Position numbers and translations under genes: made by a program. A stretch of 64,000 nt of DNA, from assembly GCA_949825065.1 (NCBI GenBank), contig OX463848.1:24398986-24462985 (forward strand), read 5' to 3'. This DNA comes from Odontocerum albicorne (Eukaryota > Arthropoda > Insecta > Trichoptera > Odontoceridae). This document shows, piece by piece, positions 32,395-43,659 of the stretch; the first letter of the stretch is position 1; the number at the start of each line of letters is the position of its first letter. The notes beneath the pieces are model-generated. The model did no database searches and had not been told where the DNA came from. It saw only the letters and a list, made by a program, of their open reading frames with translations.

Positions 32395-32770
32395 GTTCTT
32401 TCGGCTCATTTGTGGAATGACCTTTCTGAGTCAATCAGACATCTTTATCGATGTTTAACCCCGCGCTGTGCTACTCCCCTCGAAAGTGCATTTTTTGGTC
32501 TAGTGTTAGGGAGTATAAAGATATCTATGACTTCAGTCATATCTATTCTTTAAAAAAAAGAACACAAAATATGCTGGTGTGTTCCGATCGTATTACTTCT
32601 GATGTGCCATAGAATCCAGTACAGCGGTGAATCCGGTGAGTTTGCTGGTGTGCAACGGCTCACTCACTTAAAACAAACTCCACGGCAGAGCTTCGTTTTC
32701 CAACTGAATTGACGTTAAAATGACAATGGGATCCTAGACTACGAGGCCCAGTAACGACGACGATGTTTTA
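32395..32770 (+). repeat. Repeat D, longer copy
   Basis: GCGCTGTGCTACTCCCCTCG (32463) matches the repeat at 4185 in opposite orientation. Further right, GAGTTTGCTGGTGTGCAACG, ACAAACTCCACGGCAGAGCT and GACGTTAAAATGACAATGGG match 63215-63345 in opposite orientation. In both copies one frame reads EFAGVQ.LT.LK.QTP..S..F.LN. The link between the two halves rests on this copy alone. Confidence 0.5.
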
Positions 32771-32804
32771 AAAAAAACTAAATAAGCATTATTTACCTCA
32801 AAAT

Positions 32805-32976
32805 ATTCCTCTACCTTAACTTCCATATAATTATCATCCTTATCCATATTCCTCTACCTTAACTTCCATATAATAACCATCCTTATCCATATTCCTCTAC
32901 CTTAACTTCCATATAATAACCATCCTTATCCATATTCCTCTACCTTAACTTCCATATAATTACCATCCTTATCCAT
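32805..32976. repeat. Tandem array, 43-bp unit, 4 copies
   Basis: ATTCCTCTACCTTAACTTCC starts at 32805, 32848, 32891 and 32934. Units differ only at ATTATC/ATAACC/ATTACC before CATCCTTATCCAT. The near identity suggests a young expansion. Confidence 0.95.
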
Positions 32977-33089
32977 ATTTTCCTTGAAATGTACTTTTAT
33001 TTTCATTTTTGTTAATTTTTCGATAATATTGTTTTCATATTCTACGTTAAAAATTCTATCATGGATACCAATAATAATTATAATTATAA

Positions 33090-33275
33090 AACAAAAACTT
33101 GTTGATTGGAAGAAATTGTTTTAAAGCATTAAATCCGTCAGATATATTTTTATTATGTACTAGCGTGAAAGTGTTACATAATTAAATAACATATTTCTGG
33201 TTGCTCGGAAGAGATTGTCAAATGACAAAAAAGAGGTTGTACTGTGTAACATACAGTGAAAGAGTAACACAATAC
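33090..33275 (+). mobile_element. Two SINE A / LINE H 3'-end fragments
   Basis: TTGTTGATTGGAAGAAATTG with AAATCCGTCAG, and then TTTCTGGTTGCTCGGAAGAG with GAGGTTGTACTGTGTAACAT and ACAGTGAAAGAGTAACACAA. Heads are missing, so SINE and LINE origins cannot be separated. Confidence 0.55.
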
Positions 33276-33609
33276 AATATTATTATGTTTATACGTACAT
33301 TGAGTATCGGATACGGATACGGATGTCTAAAAACTATTTGTTTGTCAATTGTGTAGACTGTTCCTTGATTACGGAATGTGTTGGTATACTTTTCACGAAT
33401 AATATCAACAGTGTCAAGAAGACAAACTTACATTTAGTTTTAAATCCGCCTTAGTTGAACCTTGCGCCTTCTCTTTGAATATCATCCGAGTCACTTCCAT
33501 AAATCAATCGAAATTTTCTGAATTAAAAATGTTAATTTGACGATAAACTGTGAAATATTGTAAAATTGTTAATTAAACTAATAAAGAAGGTTAAATATTG
33601 ATAAAGAAG

Positions 33610-33812
33610 ATGATCTCGTGACCTTGTTAGTAAGACGTCTGTCTTCTGACCCAGGGGTTGAGGATTCTAGTCAAGTTTTTTTTTAAAAGTAATCCATTCC
33701 AGTTTGCACTTAAGGCCTCTTTAACATATTTCTGGTTGGTTTCAAAAGATCGGTCGATAGCAATAGGTCCACTAGGTTGTTTTGTATATAACGGAAGTGT
33801 AATGCAATACAA
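33610..33812 (+). mobile_element. SINE A
   Basis: CTCGTGACCTTGTTAGTAAG (A box), GGGTTGAGGATTCTAGTCAA (decayed B box), TTGCACTTAAGGCCTCTTTA, TTTCTGGTTGGTTTCAAAAG and GAAGTGTAATGCAATACAAT. Confidence 0.8.
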
Positions 33813-33819
33813 TTATGCA

Positions 33820-34675
33820 AAAATATAAATAATTGCTATCTGGTATTAACATGACTCATTGAACTTATCATTATCGAAATCATTATGGTATCTGTCTAAA
33901 CTTTGGAGGCAGTATTATCGGTTCCAATAATCTGGCGGACAAAATTTTCATACATCATTGCACCTGAATTTCAAGGATGACCTTATGTTCAATCTTAAAC
34001 TGTGTGTATGCATGCCCGAAGCTGGGCTGCAGCAACACAGGAGCGCGATTAATGGAGATGCACCGTGGCTGAGGGGGTGGTATTTTTTGTGACTGCGAGA
34101 CGCAATCGTGAAAAGGAAAAACGTATAAAGCAAAAAGAGCACCTATCACAGAAAGGGGATGACAATCATAATCGTCAGCGAAGGATTGCTTAAGTTATCA
34201 AACACATACATTTATTTAGTGGTGGTTTTGAGCTGTTTTTCAAGGTAAATCAAGTTGCACCGGTTAGGGGTCGTTCCGTGCCAGCGGGCCACCCTCATGA
34301 CATCGGACCTCTCTATTGAACTGTTCTTTTTCATAAATAAAAAAACAAAGCGTTCTTGAATTGTTGTTTTGTTATGAAACTTAGCTAACATATATCATAT
34401 AATATAATATATTTATGTTGATTAATACTAGGGCAGTTTTTAAAAGTATATTGCCAATAGTATTATTGGTTAGATATATTTATTTATTATAAATATAAAT
34501 GACACTTAAGTATCCTTTGCATATCACAGTATCATTCTTAAAATAAAAGATAAAACATCTTTAAAAAAGAATATAATTTAGAATACATAAATGTATATCT
34601 TTCAAAATAAAGTGCATGAATAAACCACAAATATACGAATAAAAAATAATAAACACAAATAATTACATAAAATCA
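33820..34675. other. Unassigned stretch with two GC-richer patches
   Basis: 33990-34110 (ATGCCCGAAGCTGGGCTGCA, CACCGTGGCTGAGGGGG) and 34258-34312 (CACCGGTTAGGGGTCGTTCC) are richer in G and C than their flanks. Short frames there show no recognisable domain. Confidence 0.3.
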
Positions 34676-34679
34676 ACAA

Positions 34680-34870
34680 TACAAGACTTGAGTAGGAAAA
34701 AACCAAATCCTTCTCAAGGCAACGAGAATATACAATCACTTAAAAAAAACAATAATATAAACTACAAATTGAATTCTCATTCTCTTTGTCAAAACTTAAG
34801 ATTTAGGAAAAACCGGAAAATAACCATAATGAAATCCCCAACATCTACCAAACAGTAAAAATATCCACTA
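34680..34870. repeat. Dispersed repeat K, copy 2
   Basis: TCAAGGCAACGAGAATATAC and GTCAAAACTTAAGATTTAGG, then AAAAACCGGAAAATAACC, correspond to 8095-8290. Confidence 0.5.
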
Positions 34871-35164
34871 ATCTAGATAAAGTTTCGTATTCATTAAAGG
34901 TTTTGGAAACAGTTATGTACTAACATAATACTCCTCCGTCCGTGGCGTGTTTTAAACTGCCACTCAAAAAGCATTATATTCGTATTTATCTTCGTGTTTC
35001 CTAGTTTCGCCTCTATTCTTCTTCCCAATATCCCCTCTTATCTCCTAGTTGCAGATGAAATTGTTATTTTTAAATCGTCCAATATTTTCTGTATTTTTTA
35101 TTGTAGTGTTACAATTTTGTCATTATATTTTTTTTTATGTAAAGCTCAAATATAAATATTTCAT

Positions 35165-35250
35165 CAAACTTCCTTTCTGATTAGTTGAAAAATATTGCCC
35201 TTTGACAATAAATCTGTGAAATTGTACATTGTTAAATGAAGTGTTTAAAT
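35165..35250 (+). mobile_element. SINE A / LINE H 3'-end fragment
   Basis: CCTTTCTGATTAGTTGAAAA, ATTGCCCTTTGACAATAAAT and AATGAAGTGTTTAAATAA resemble the shared 3' end. The head is absent. Confidence 0.5.
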
Positions 35251-35349
35251 AAATAAAGTACTCGTATATTAGAGTACTAAGACACATACTATTAATACCA
35301 GGACATATTTTAAATTGATCCGAATTTAAATACCATGTAATAATATTAA

Positions 35350-35620
35350 ATAATTTATATACAACCGTTTAGAGTGTCGACTCTCCTCTAGGACTGTTTA
35401 GCTTGGAATTCGAACCCATTATCACTTACATTAAAAATACTGCAAAATAAATAAAGATTAGTTGAGTATAATGATAGGAAGGTGCTGGTTGCGGCTAAAT
35501 TAGGTAACATATATCTCCGTATATGCATGTTAAAAGAAACCTGATGGAAACTTACCAAGGTACGATGAACTACTATGTCTTTAGGTATACAATATAATAT
35601 GGTATGTGTATAAGATATGA
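35350..35620 (-). repeat. Repeat E
   Basis: CCGTTTAGAGTGTCGACTCT, TTGGAATTCGAACCCATTAT, GAAGGTGCTGGTTGCGGCTA, AACTTACCAAGGTACGATGA and CTACTATGTCTTTAGG follow the reverse of the copy at 13675. An overlapping 132-codon minus-strand frame (35388-35786) is not protein-like and is taken as chance. Confidence 0.6.
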
Positions 35621-36089
35621 AGTTAATACATAGTTGAGGAGGATTGACCCAGTAATATTTATTGTTAAGGACTGATGGAGTCCAAGACTGTGCTCGCAAT
35701 GACAAAGAAGTCTCGAAGAAGCTTCTTAAATTGTGGTTTTTAAAGGGATTATCTAAAAGAAGCTCATTTGTAGTGACTTTGAACACTAAACATAGCTAGC
35801 TACATACAACGAATTATCATAATAACAATAAGTTAAAAAAAATCAAAAGCGCATGATAATAAAACGAATTGATAAAAAACTTTGTTGACGATATACAATA
35901 GAATTATAGGTATATTCATAATTTCCTGAGAAAAGGATTATCTTTTCAAGTAGCGATAAAATAATCAAATAGTGGCAAAATATAATATATTAGGAATAAT
36001 AAGGTAATTACCTGATTATAAAAGCCATATTGATTATTAAAAGATTATTTGCATAAATAATAAACAAATATTTCAAATTAAGTGTCAAT

Positions 36090-36245
36090 TTACACTCGTG
36101 GCCTTGTCGATAGACACAGGTCTTCAATCTTGGGGATCTAGTCTCACTGGTACCCGATTTTTTTTACCAAATATTCCAGTCCGATTTTCACTTAAGGCTT
36201 ACGAGTATTTAACACCTTTCTAGTTGGTAGAAAGAGATTGTTATA
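36090..36245 (+). mobile_element. SINE A carrying an octamer
   Basis: CTCGTGGCCTTGTCGATAGA (A box), GGGGATCTAGTCTCACTGG (B box region), CCGATTTTCACTTAAGGCTT and TTTCTAGTTGGTAGAAAGAG. Within the body, TACGAGTA (36200-36207) stands where other copies have two bases, making it 6 bp longer there. Confidence 0.75.
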
Positions 36246-36249
36246 CTTG

Positions 36250-36311
36250 TTATACTTACATTGTATGAAGTACTAACCCTCAAGTTTGTACTTCATACAA
36301 AGTAAGTATAA
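36250..36311. repeat. Hairpin, 24-bp arms with one mismatch
   Basis: Arms 36250-36273 and 36288-36311 pair at 23 of 24 positions around a 14-base loop. The arms contain TTGTATGAAGTAC. It sits at the end of the truncated SINE A copy. Confidence 0.85.
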
Positions 36312-36379
36312 AATCGTAACAATTTAAATATGTTTATTCCAGCTATTTTGGAAATGCTTGGAATGTTGACACACACATA

Positions 36380-36525
36380 CACTCTCACACTTCTAGAGCG
36401 TGCGAGTATTACCAGACGAACTCTTTAACTAGACTAAGATCTTTTTTCGGGTACCACCGGAAATTGAACCCGGAACTCCCATGTGGAAGTTAAGTATCTT
36501 AGCGAATAGGTCGCATGGGTCAATA
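36380..36525 (-). mobile_element. SINE B
   Basis: ACGAACTCTTTAACTAGACT, GGAAATTGAACCCGGAACTC (B box) and GTATCTTAGCGAATAGGTCG (A box). The outer body is truncated. Confidence 0.7.
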
Positions 36526-36639
36526 CATGATTTTTCAGAACACATTCATTCTTATTAACTATATTTTGTATCATTTCATAGATTGAGAAACCACCTACAT
36601 ATATACTTCAACGTAGACATTTTGGCAGAATTTTCTCTA

Positions 36640-36730
36640 GGATCTTTAAATCTTCCTCCACGTCCACATTTCACTCTCATACACAAACATTATATATGTG
36701 CTGTTGACAATCTACTAGATATTATTTGGA
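36640..36730 (-). pseudogene. Small LINE A fragment
   Basis: TCCACGTCCACATTTCACTC and TCATACACAAACATTATATA match the MYGSE-coding region of LINE A read in reverse. About 90 bp. Confidence 0.5.
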
Positions 36731-36889
36731 TATAATTTTGATGTCACTAACGTAAAAACCGCACGCAAAACACCTCATTATAAATACATTGAAATCGTAG
36801 CTCAAAACAAAAATGATATAATTTTTATACAAACATGTCCTTAAAACGAATCAATATATCATACTAAAGTTTTTCTGCTTGGTGATGTA

Positions 36890-37140
36890 ACGATCGGACG
36901 ATGAGATACTTCTTTGCATACCGACACACTAGATATCTTATTTTACACTCTTCTTTTGTGGTCCACGAGACACCACTGTGGAATAAACTTCCAAAAGTTA
37001 TCAGATTTGCACTATCTTTATTTTTTAGTTTTTCTGCCTTATCCTTGAACGTCAGGGATTAAAACAACTTATTTATTCAAGATAAGCTGGTTGATAGGAA
37101 GAAATATAGCGATAAATCTGCTAAATGTACCATGTATAGG
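36890..37140 (+). pseudogene. LINE H: RT C-terminus and 3' end
   Basis: The plus strand reads SSFVVHETPLWNKLPKVIRF and then ALSLFFSFSALS, the 'F..RT..LWN.LP......SL..FK' C-terminal motif found after RT in CR1/L2/Jockey-type LINEs. It is followed by AAGCTGGTTGATAGGAAGAA and GCGATAAATCTGCTAAATGT, which resembles the SINE A 3' end. A second copy lies at 58230. Confidence 0.6.
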
Positions 37141-37144
37141 TACA

Positions 37145-38690
37145 CAAAATAGTAAATAAATAAATATATTCTTTAGTTGACGTTGAATTAGTAGTGCCCC
37201 ATTTCTGTACTATATCAATAAATTGTTAAAAAATCTCAATTACGTTACATAACATAATCGCATAACATTCATTAGCAGAGGCGTAACATCTGTGGGTGGG
37301 CCGGTGTTATTTTCGGTAAGAGAATGTGGATCGGACCCCCTTATTAAATATTTTTTCAAGAAAATTTAAACAAGATTGTTGAATAGCGTAATTTGTAAAA
37401 GCTTTTTAGTAAATCCATTTTATCTTCCATTTTTTTATTTTCATAATAAGTTGACATTCCTTCGGGTAAAGCACATTCTCTGAAGTAGATGGAATAAACA
37501 TCTGACGGCAATGATGATTCTCAGAAAAGATGGCACCAGGAGACCAGTTGCTTTGGCCTACTTGGAGAGCCCTGAATAGACCCTGAGTGCAGGTGACATG
37601 AACATGCAGAGATGGGATTCCTTAAAAGAAAGTAGTATTGAATGTACAGTTAATTGTGGAGCTATACAGAACTTATAACATATGCTACGAGTAACTTGTT
37701 CGAATATCGGTTTAAATCTTGACTAGTAAATAACGTGAAGGATGCTGTACATAATTATTTATCTTCTTAGAGTATTGTGACCTCATTGAACAGCTCAATA
37801 ACAAATATCTTTTAACTATTCTATTCAAACATTTATTTAATGAATACATTATATATTTTTATATGGTTAAATCATATGCTACCAATGCATGTGGATGTTT
37901 TCTGTTCTTCTCCGACTCAACTTAGATCCCGACGATCTTTTTGGATCGAGAGACAACGATTAGATGAGAGGAATGTGGGCTCATCAGATAGCTGGTGACA
38001 GCAATGGAGTTAGTCCTTGGTCGGAAATTTCCACCTTATGAGTGATCCTAACGCACTTCTTTAAGGATTTGATCTATCACAAAGATTGTGGTGTATCGTG
38101 AATCATCTTAGATGTGACCCCGGTTAAAGTGCACATGTCTTGTACAGGTCAAGTTTCATTGATTATTTACCGTGTGCTCATGTGGGATGTTCCAGACTCT
38201 CGGTTAAATCGTAGAAGAGATTCAAAGCACTACTCCTGAGGCTGTACAATGAATAAAACATCTGAACAACTGACTGAGAGAAACCATACCAAGGAAGAAA
38301 AGTTTGAGTTAAATTAACGAGCTATAAAATTTTAATATTGATAGGATCGCTACTAACTATATACGAGTAAGTAGCGTCAATGCCAGATATTTCTTTCTAA
38401 GTTCCTGATAAATCACAGTTTAGAATAGTTCTTGAACAACAATTCACACCACACAAAAACGGTTCACTTTCAATATTCATGCACGAGTGCCCGTCTGTTG
38501 CACATTCAGCTTACTTCAGACTGGAACAATGTTTGTTGATAAGACACTGCTAGTTGAAGTGACAAAATTTACATAATTTGTATATTATTTACCTTTTCAA
38601 TATGCATAATGTGAATTATTTTCGTTCCTAGGAATTCGAAACATAAAAAAAATAACAAAAAATCGTCTTTATTCGACAGTTTTTTTATTA
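37145..38690. other. Stretch without recognised genes
   Basis: No SINE, LINE or host-gene motif was convincing. 37900-38330 is less AT-rich (CCCGACGATCTTTTTGGATC, GTGGGATGTTCCAGACTC) and could be an old element. Confidence 0.35.
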
Positions 38691-38694
38691 ACTT

Positions 38695-38870
38695 CAGCCG
38701 TTGTCTATCCACTTCAAGAAGAAGCCTACCCCATCACATACTGATCTCTTGTGTTTTTTGTCATCACCTGCCACTATGTTCCTTTAAACTGGATGCTTTC
38801 AATTCAACAGTTTGTGGGACATTTTCTTGATATTTTGCCGTCGGGTGGACACCAATTAAGTGCAAATGAC
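38695..38870 (-). pseudogene. LINE F C-terminal relic
   Basis: CAGCCGTTGTCTATCCACTT and the following AGAAGCCTACCCCATCAC correspond to GGTCGATCCACTGCTGGATG and GTCTCCCC at the end of LINE F (39950). On the minus strand this gives the '..W....EAY.QQW.D.G' end with stops. No (TGA)n tail was seen. Confidence 0.45.
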
Positions 38871-39084
38871 GGTTCAATTAAAGTACTGCCTGAAGGTTAA
38901 GGGAGCTCCACCTTCATTCATGATGTGCGCTGGACTAGTTGAGAAGCTTAAACGCGCAAAGCAATTGGACCATACGAAGGGGAAAGAATTTCTATCTCTC
39001 TTGAATTTGTATTATCACGAAAAAAGGTTCAAGATACCCCAGCTTAATCTTCAAACTGTAAAGAAATCATACTTAAAATTGTAA
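38860..39084 (+). other. Unassigned 74-codon open frame
   Basis: The frame reads KGAPPSFMMCAGLVEKLKRA and EFLSLLNLYYHEKRF, with protein-like composition (lysine-rich, amphipathic). No conserved family was recognised, and no convincing splice acceptor precedes it. It may be an element fragment or an exon; the start is arbitrary. Confidence 0.25.
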
Positions 39085-39529
39085 GAATCATCCACGACAG
39101 TCGATTTAGTAGTACTGCAGTGCCACTAAATAGGCTCTTGACTTTGACCAATAATTGTGAACAGGTCTACCGGATGTAGTATATTTAGAAGTGTATTGAA
39201 TTAGGGGTCCTCGCACAGCCCAACGATAATATGATGGATGTATTGGACACAATTAGGAGTATTGTCCCTTTTGCACCAGTGCATTACTGTACTGGCGCGC
39301 AGTCTGTACTATGGATGGATATATGGGCGCTGCTTTCACGTGACAGTTGTGTTATTGACTGGTGCCATTGTAACACCCACTGGCGGTCTTTCTCTTCATT
39401 TATGTCTTGCATCGCAATCAGTGATTCACAAATTGTTTGTTTTGGATTAAATACTTTTTTACTGGTTTGTATATTTCGGCCATTTTTAACGAGCTAATTA
39501 AAAATACTTTGTAATGTATACGAGTACAA

Positions 39530-39745
39530 CAACCTCTGTGGCCTTATTGGTAAGACACCTGTCTACCAACACGAGGGTTGTGAGGTCAATTTACACTGTA
39601 AACCAGATTTTTTTTAAATACTCAAGTCTGTTGTTTACTTAAGGTTTCTATAACTACTTTCTGGTTGGATGGAAGACATTGCCATATAGCAATAAACCCG
39701 CAAGGTTGTATTGTAAACGAATACAGTTTAAAACATAACAATATA
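39530..39745 (+). mobile_element. SINE A
   Basis: CCTCTGTGGCCTTATTGGTA (A box), GTTGTGAGGTCAATTTACAC (decayed B box), CTTTCTGGTTGGATGGAAGA, ATATAGCAATAAACCCGCAA, GGTTGTATTGT. It ends 35 bp before the (AT)n tract. Confidence 0.8.
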
Positions 39746-39778
39746 TACTGTTACATTAAGAATATAAACTCAAATTAA

Positions 39779-40464
<686 letters not shown>

Positions 40465-40552
40465 ATTTAACTTTTTTTTCAGATATCCATTTATGACAAC
40501 TAACATTTGGACGCATGATCCAATTTATAAATCACATTATTTGATTGATTTA

Positions 40553-40715
40553 GTTTCACCTCTGTGGTCTATATAGAATGTCTTTTTACGCAAAGGTTTG
40601 GGATTCGATTTTGGTGGTATTATAAAAATACCCTTAGTTGTTTTTTTTATAACAGATCTTTCCGCTTGGTTGGGCTAATACTGTATGGTATACAATAGAA
40701 GTGTAAAACAATACT
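40553..40715 (+). mobile_element. SINE A, decayed
   Basis: TTCACCTCTGTGGTCTATAT (A box region), GGTTTGGGATTCGATTTTGG (B box) and CTTGGTTGGGCTAATACTGT, GAAGTGTAAAACAATAC. The middle is shortened. Confidence 0.6.
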
Positions 40716-41259
40716 TTTATTTGAAACAAATATGACTCCACTTAGTTGGGGTTTTCATTGATATATTCCGCTTTAAAATAATTATAAATCATGAAAGTCC
40801 ATATTTCATTTCCATTTCAAATCATAATATATGTAAAATGTGGGTTGAACCCTTCTGATTAAAAAAAATATTTATAAATTTTCAATTTCAAATTCCTTTT
40901 TACCCAAACTTATTTGTTAAAATAGCAAAAACGTGTCACCGTAAACACTGACCTAAGGATAAAGTGAAGTGTTGCCTGTAAAATGAAAAATTATGGATCG
41001 TTGATTGTTTGCCATTGAAAAAAAATTGTATTTTTTCTATCAACTCGGCTTTATCTTTCAGACCTGATAATTTCGGTTTCGATGCTCGAATCTGCTGAGT
41101 TATTTCATGTTGACATGGAATGACTCAGCAGGAACATAAATTTCTACCTTGCCCCTTCATACTTTCTTGATTTTTTATTTATTGTTTGTGGAGTGTCGAG
41201 TATCTATATTTTTGAAAAGCAGTTTATTTTTTATAATTATTGAAAAAAAATATGGAAAA

Positions 41260-41665
41260 GACTAAATTGAGTCAAATGAATGCAGTTGAAATGCGTGTAC
41301 TGAGAATAATACATAGGTTGATAATTTATAAGAATGTAAACTTAAGGCTGATATGTTGAATACGATGAAGAAGAACACACTAAAATGTTTTGGGAATGAA
41401 GAACGAATGAATGAAGAAATATTAACAAAATAAAAATAAAGTGCAAATTTGAGTGGAAGGCGTGGTAGAGGAAGACCAAAGAAAGTATCGTTGAATCAAG
41501 TAAATTATATTTTTAATGAAGGAAATGTAGAGTCAGAGAAATGGTAGGAGTTGTTTGAGAAGGTGTATGGATATACATATAAGAGGCGAATAATGTGTGT
41601 CCTGATAGGAAAGGTTGTCGTATATGCCTACCCCGCAAACGGGAGTGGTATGATTATATGAATGT
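41260..41665 (+). pseudogene. LINE A copy
   Basis: TCAAATGAATGCAGTTGAAA (MNAVEMRVLR), TGAGTGGAAGGCGTGGTAGA and GGAAGACCAAAGAAAGTATC (GRRGRGRPKK), ending at CCTACCCCGCAAACGGGAGT. Stops are frequent. Confidence 0.75.
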
Positions 41666-41999
41666 ATACCATATAATCATTAAGGGTTTATTTTAAATAA
41701 CTTAAAACGGGCATTCAACTTATATTGCAAATTAAATTAAAATCTAATGCGGCCAAGTAGATTTACGAGTAAGTAGATTTTGTGATGATTTCACGTGCAA
41801 TTACTCAGCTAGCTTATAAATTACAGAACGCCTGATTCTCTTTAAGAGAATCTTTAGTCAGAAGATTTAGTAAATGTAAGATTTTCGGAGATAAGTTTTG
41901 ATTTATTAAATATTTTTATAAATATTTGAGAATTAATGTAATAGTAAAATGTGAGACTATTAGCCACGAGTGCAGTGAAGTAATTAAATAAATCGTCCG

Positions 42000-42110
42000 T
42001 TCATAACGTGTGTAACACATTTGAGCGCAGCCGCCACGCGCCGCGGTGGCATTCCGAGCGAGGAGAAAGTCATCTCGGCGGAAACCATCTTCGGAGCCCA
42101 TCCACGGGGC
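42000..42110. other. Short GC-rich, CpG-rich patch
   Basis: CAGCCGCCACGCGCCGCGG and TCATCTCGGCGGAAACCATC contrast sharply with AT-rich flanks. A 61-codon and a 60-codon frame overlap on the minus strand (MGSEDGFRRDDFLLARNATA in one). No known family is visible. The patch adjoins the 86-bp array and may have seeded it (CCACGGGGCTGACTTCCAAA occurs at the junction). Confidence 0.4.
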
Positions 42111-42116
42111 TGACTT

Positions 42117-42660
42117 CCAAACTCATTGCCAATATTTTGCGTGGTTTGATTTTTAGAGAACTGCAATTATTATAGTCGGGTTCCTGTTTTAATTTCATCT
42201 TTGTGACGATATTCCAAACTCATTGGCAAAATTTTAGTGTTGAGAACTGCAATTATTATTGTCGGGTTACAGTTTTAATTTTATCCTTGGAGCGGTTTAC
42301 CAAACTCATCGGCAAAATTTTAATGTTGAGAACTGCAATTATTATTGTCGGCTTGCCGTTTTAATTTTATCTTTGGGGCGATCTTCCAAACTCATTGGCC
42401 AAATTTTAGTGTTGATAACTGCAATTATTGTTGTAGGATTCCTGTTTTAATTTAATCCTTGGGGCGATTCTCCAAACTCATTGTGAAAATTTTAATGTTG
42501 AGAATTGCAATTATTATTTTCGGGTCCCTGTTTAAATTTTATCCTTGAGGCGATTTTCTAAACTCATTGATACATTTTGAATTGCGAGAACTGCAATTGC
42601 TGTAGTCGGGTTCCTGTTTTAATCATATTCATGGGGCTGACTTCCAAACTCATGGTAAAA
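42117..42660. repeat. Tandem array, 86-bp unit, about 6 copies
   Basis: The word CCAAACTCAT (CTAAACTCAT once) occurs at 42117, 42214, 42300, 42386, 42472, 42558 and 42644: one 97-bp step, then five steps of exactly 86 bp. Each unit holds GAACTGCAATTATTATTGTC-like and TCCTGTTTTAATTTTATCCT-like sequence. Units differ by many substitutions but keep length, so the array is old yet free of indels. Confidence 0.95.
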
Positions 42661-42689
42661 TGTTAACATGATTATACGTTTTGAACAAT

Positions 42690-42930
42690 CCCCATTAATC
42701 GAGTTTTAGGGGTTAAAACTACTAGAGTAGACATAGAACTTACAGTTTGTTTATCATATGTGTTGACAATTCTATCGTACATGCGGAGGAAATAACATTC
42801 GTACACTTACTAGGTGAACACTTTTACAAGATTATGACCCTTTTTTATACGTGTATCACCGTTTGCGAGTTTTGAATACCAGTGAAAGACGCCACGTGTT
42901 ACATACTACGCCACGGAGGTCACCATAAAT
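42690..42930 (-). mobile_element. SINE B, diverged
   Basis: CATTAATCGAGTTTTAGGGG, TATGTGTTGACAATTC, TATGACCCTTTTTTATACG and TACATACTACGCCACGGAGG (A box). The B box is eroded (TTGCGAGTTTTGAATACC). Confidence 0.6.
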
Positions 42931-43424
42931 TAAAATATTTGAGACACAGAGACCGTCTCTAGCGACCATTTCCTTGGTTTACCACCTTTTCTTTTCGCTA
43001 TCGGTTTTACTGGTATAATTTACTTTGATTCAGGTTAACTTAATGAAATGTATTCAAGGTATTCCAGTTTATTTAAATTAGCTGATAGTGTAAGCACAGT
43101 AATGCAGAATATGCCATAAAATTCAACTTTATTAAAACAAAAAACCTGTTTAGACCTCTGCATAATATACAGGTTACTAATAAATTTGATCAACTTAGTT
43201 TTGGGTTGCAAACCTTAAAAAATACTACATGGTTTTACAAAATTAAAGAAAAAGAAGATGATTAATAACCTAATTTAAAGGCCAGGGCAATATGAAGTGT
43301 TTATATATTCATAAATAACATATAATTTGTTATATATTTTCCATAATATTTATATGCAAAGTAACATTCAAGTCATGTATTCCGTTTAATTTATATTATC
43401 ACGCTCATCTTTTATCCAAATAGA

Positions 43425-43550
43425 AAGATATCAAAAGGCCCATCGTGTGAAAATCAGACTGTGGCCCATTTTTTGATATCATCGAGAATCAAGACTGAAA
43501 ACTCGTACTGGAAGACAACGATTGTATTAATTAGGCTACGGGGCTATTGT
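43425..43550 (-). mobile_element. SINE B head and inner body
   Basis: GTGAAAATCAGACTGTGGCC, CATCGAGAATCAAGACTGAA (B box) and AACGATTGTATTAATTAGGC (A box). Confidence 0.55.
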
Positions 43551-43659
43551 GAAATTGAAAAAAGTAGACATAACATAAGACACCAATTTAATATAAAAAT
43601 AAAAATTTTCTTTTGATTTATACTTTTTTTTCGTAACTTCATGTCAAATTAATGTAGTG

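Noticed and set aside
35388..35786. 132-codon minus-strand open frame
   Set aside because: It overlaps repeat E, has no recognisable domain and its composition follows the local AT bias.
43495..43512. AACTCGTA in SINE B as an octamer insertion
   Set aside because: Alignment to other SINE B copies shows equal length, so this is a substitution and not a 6-bp gain.
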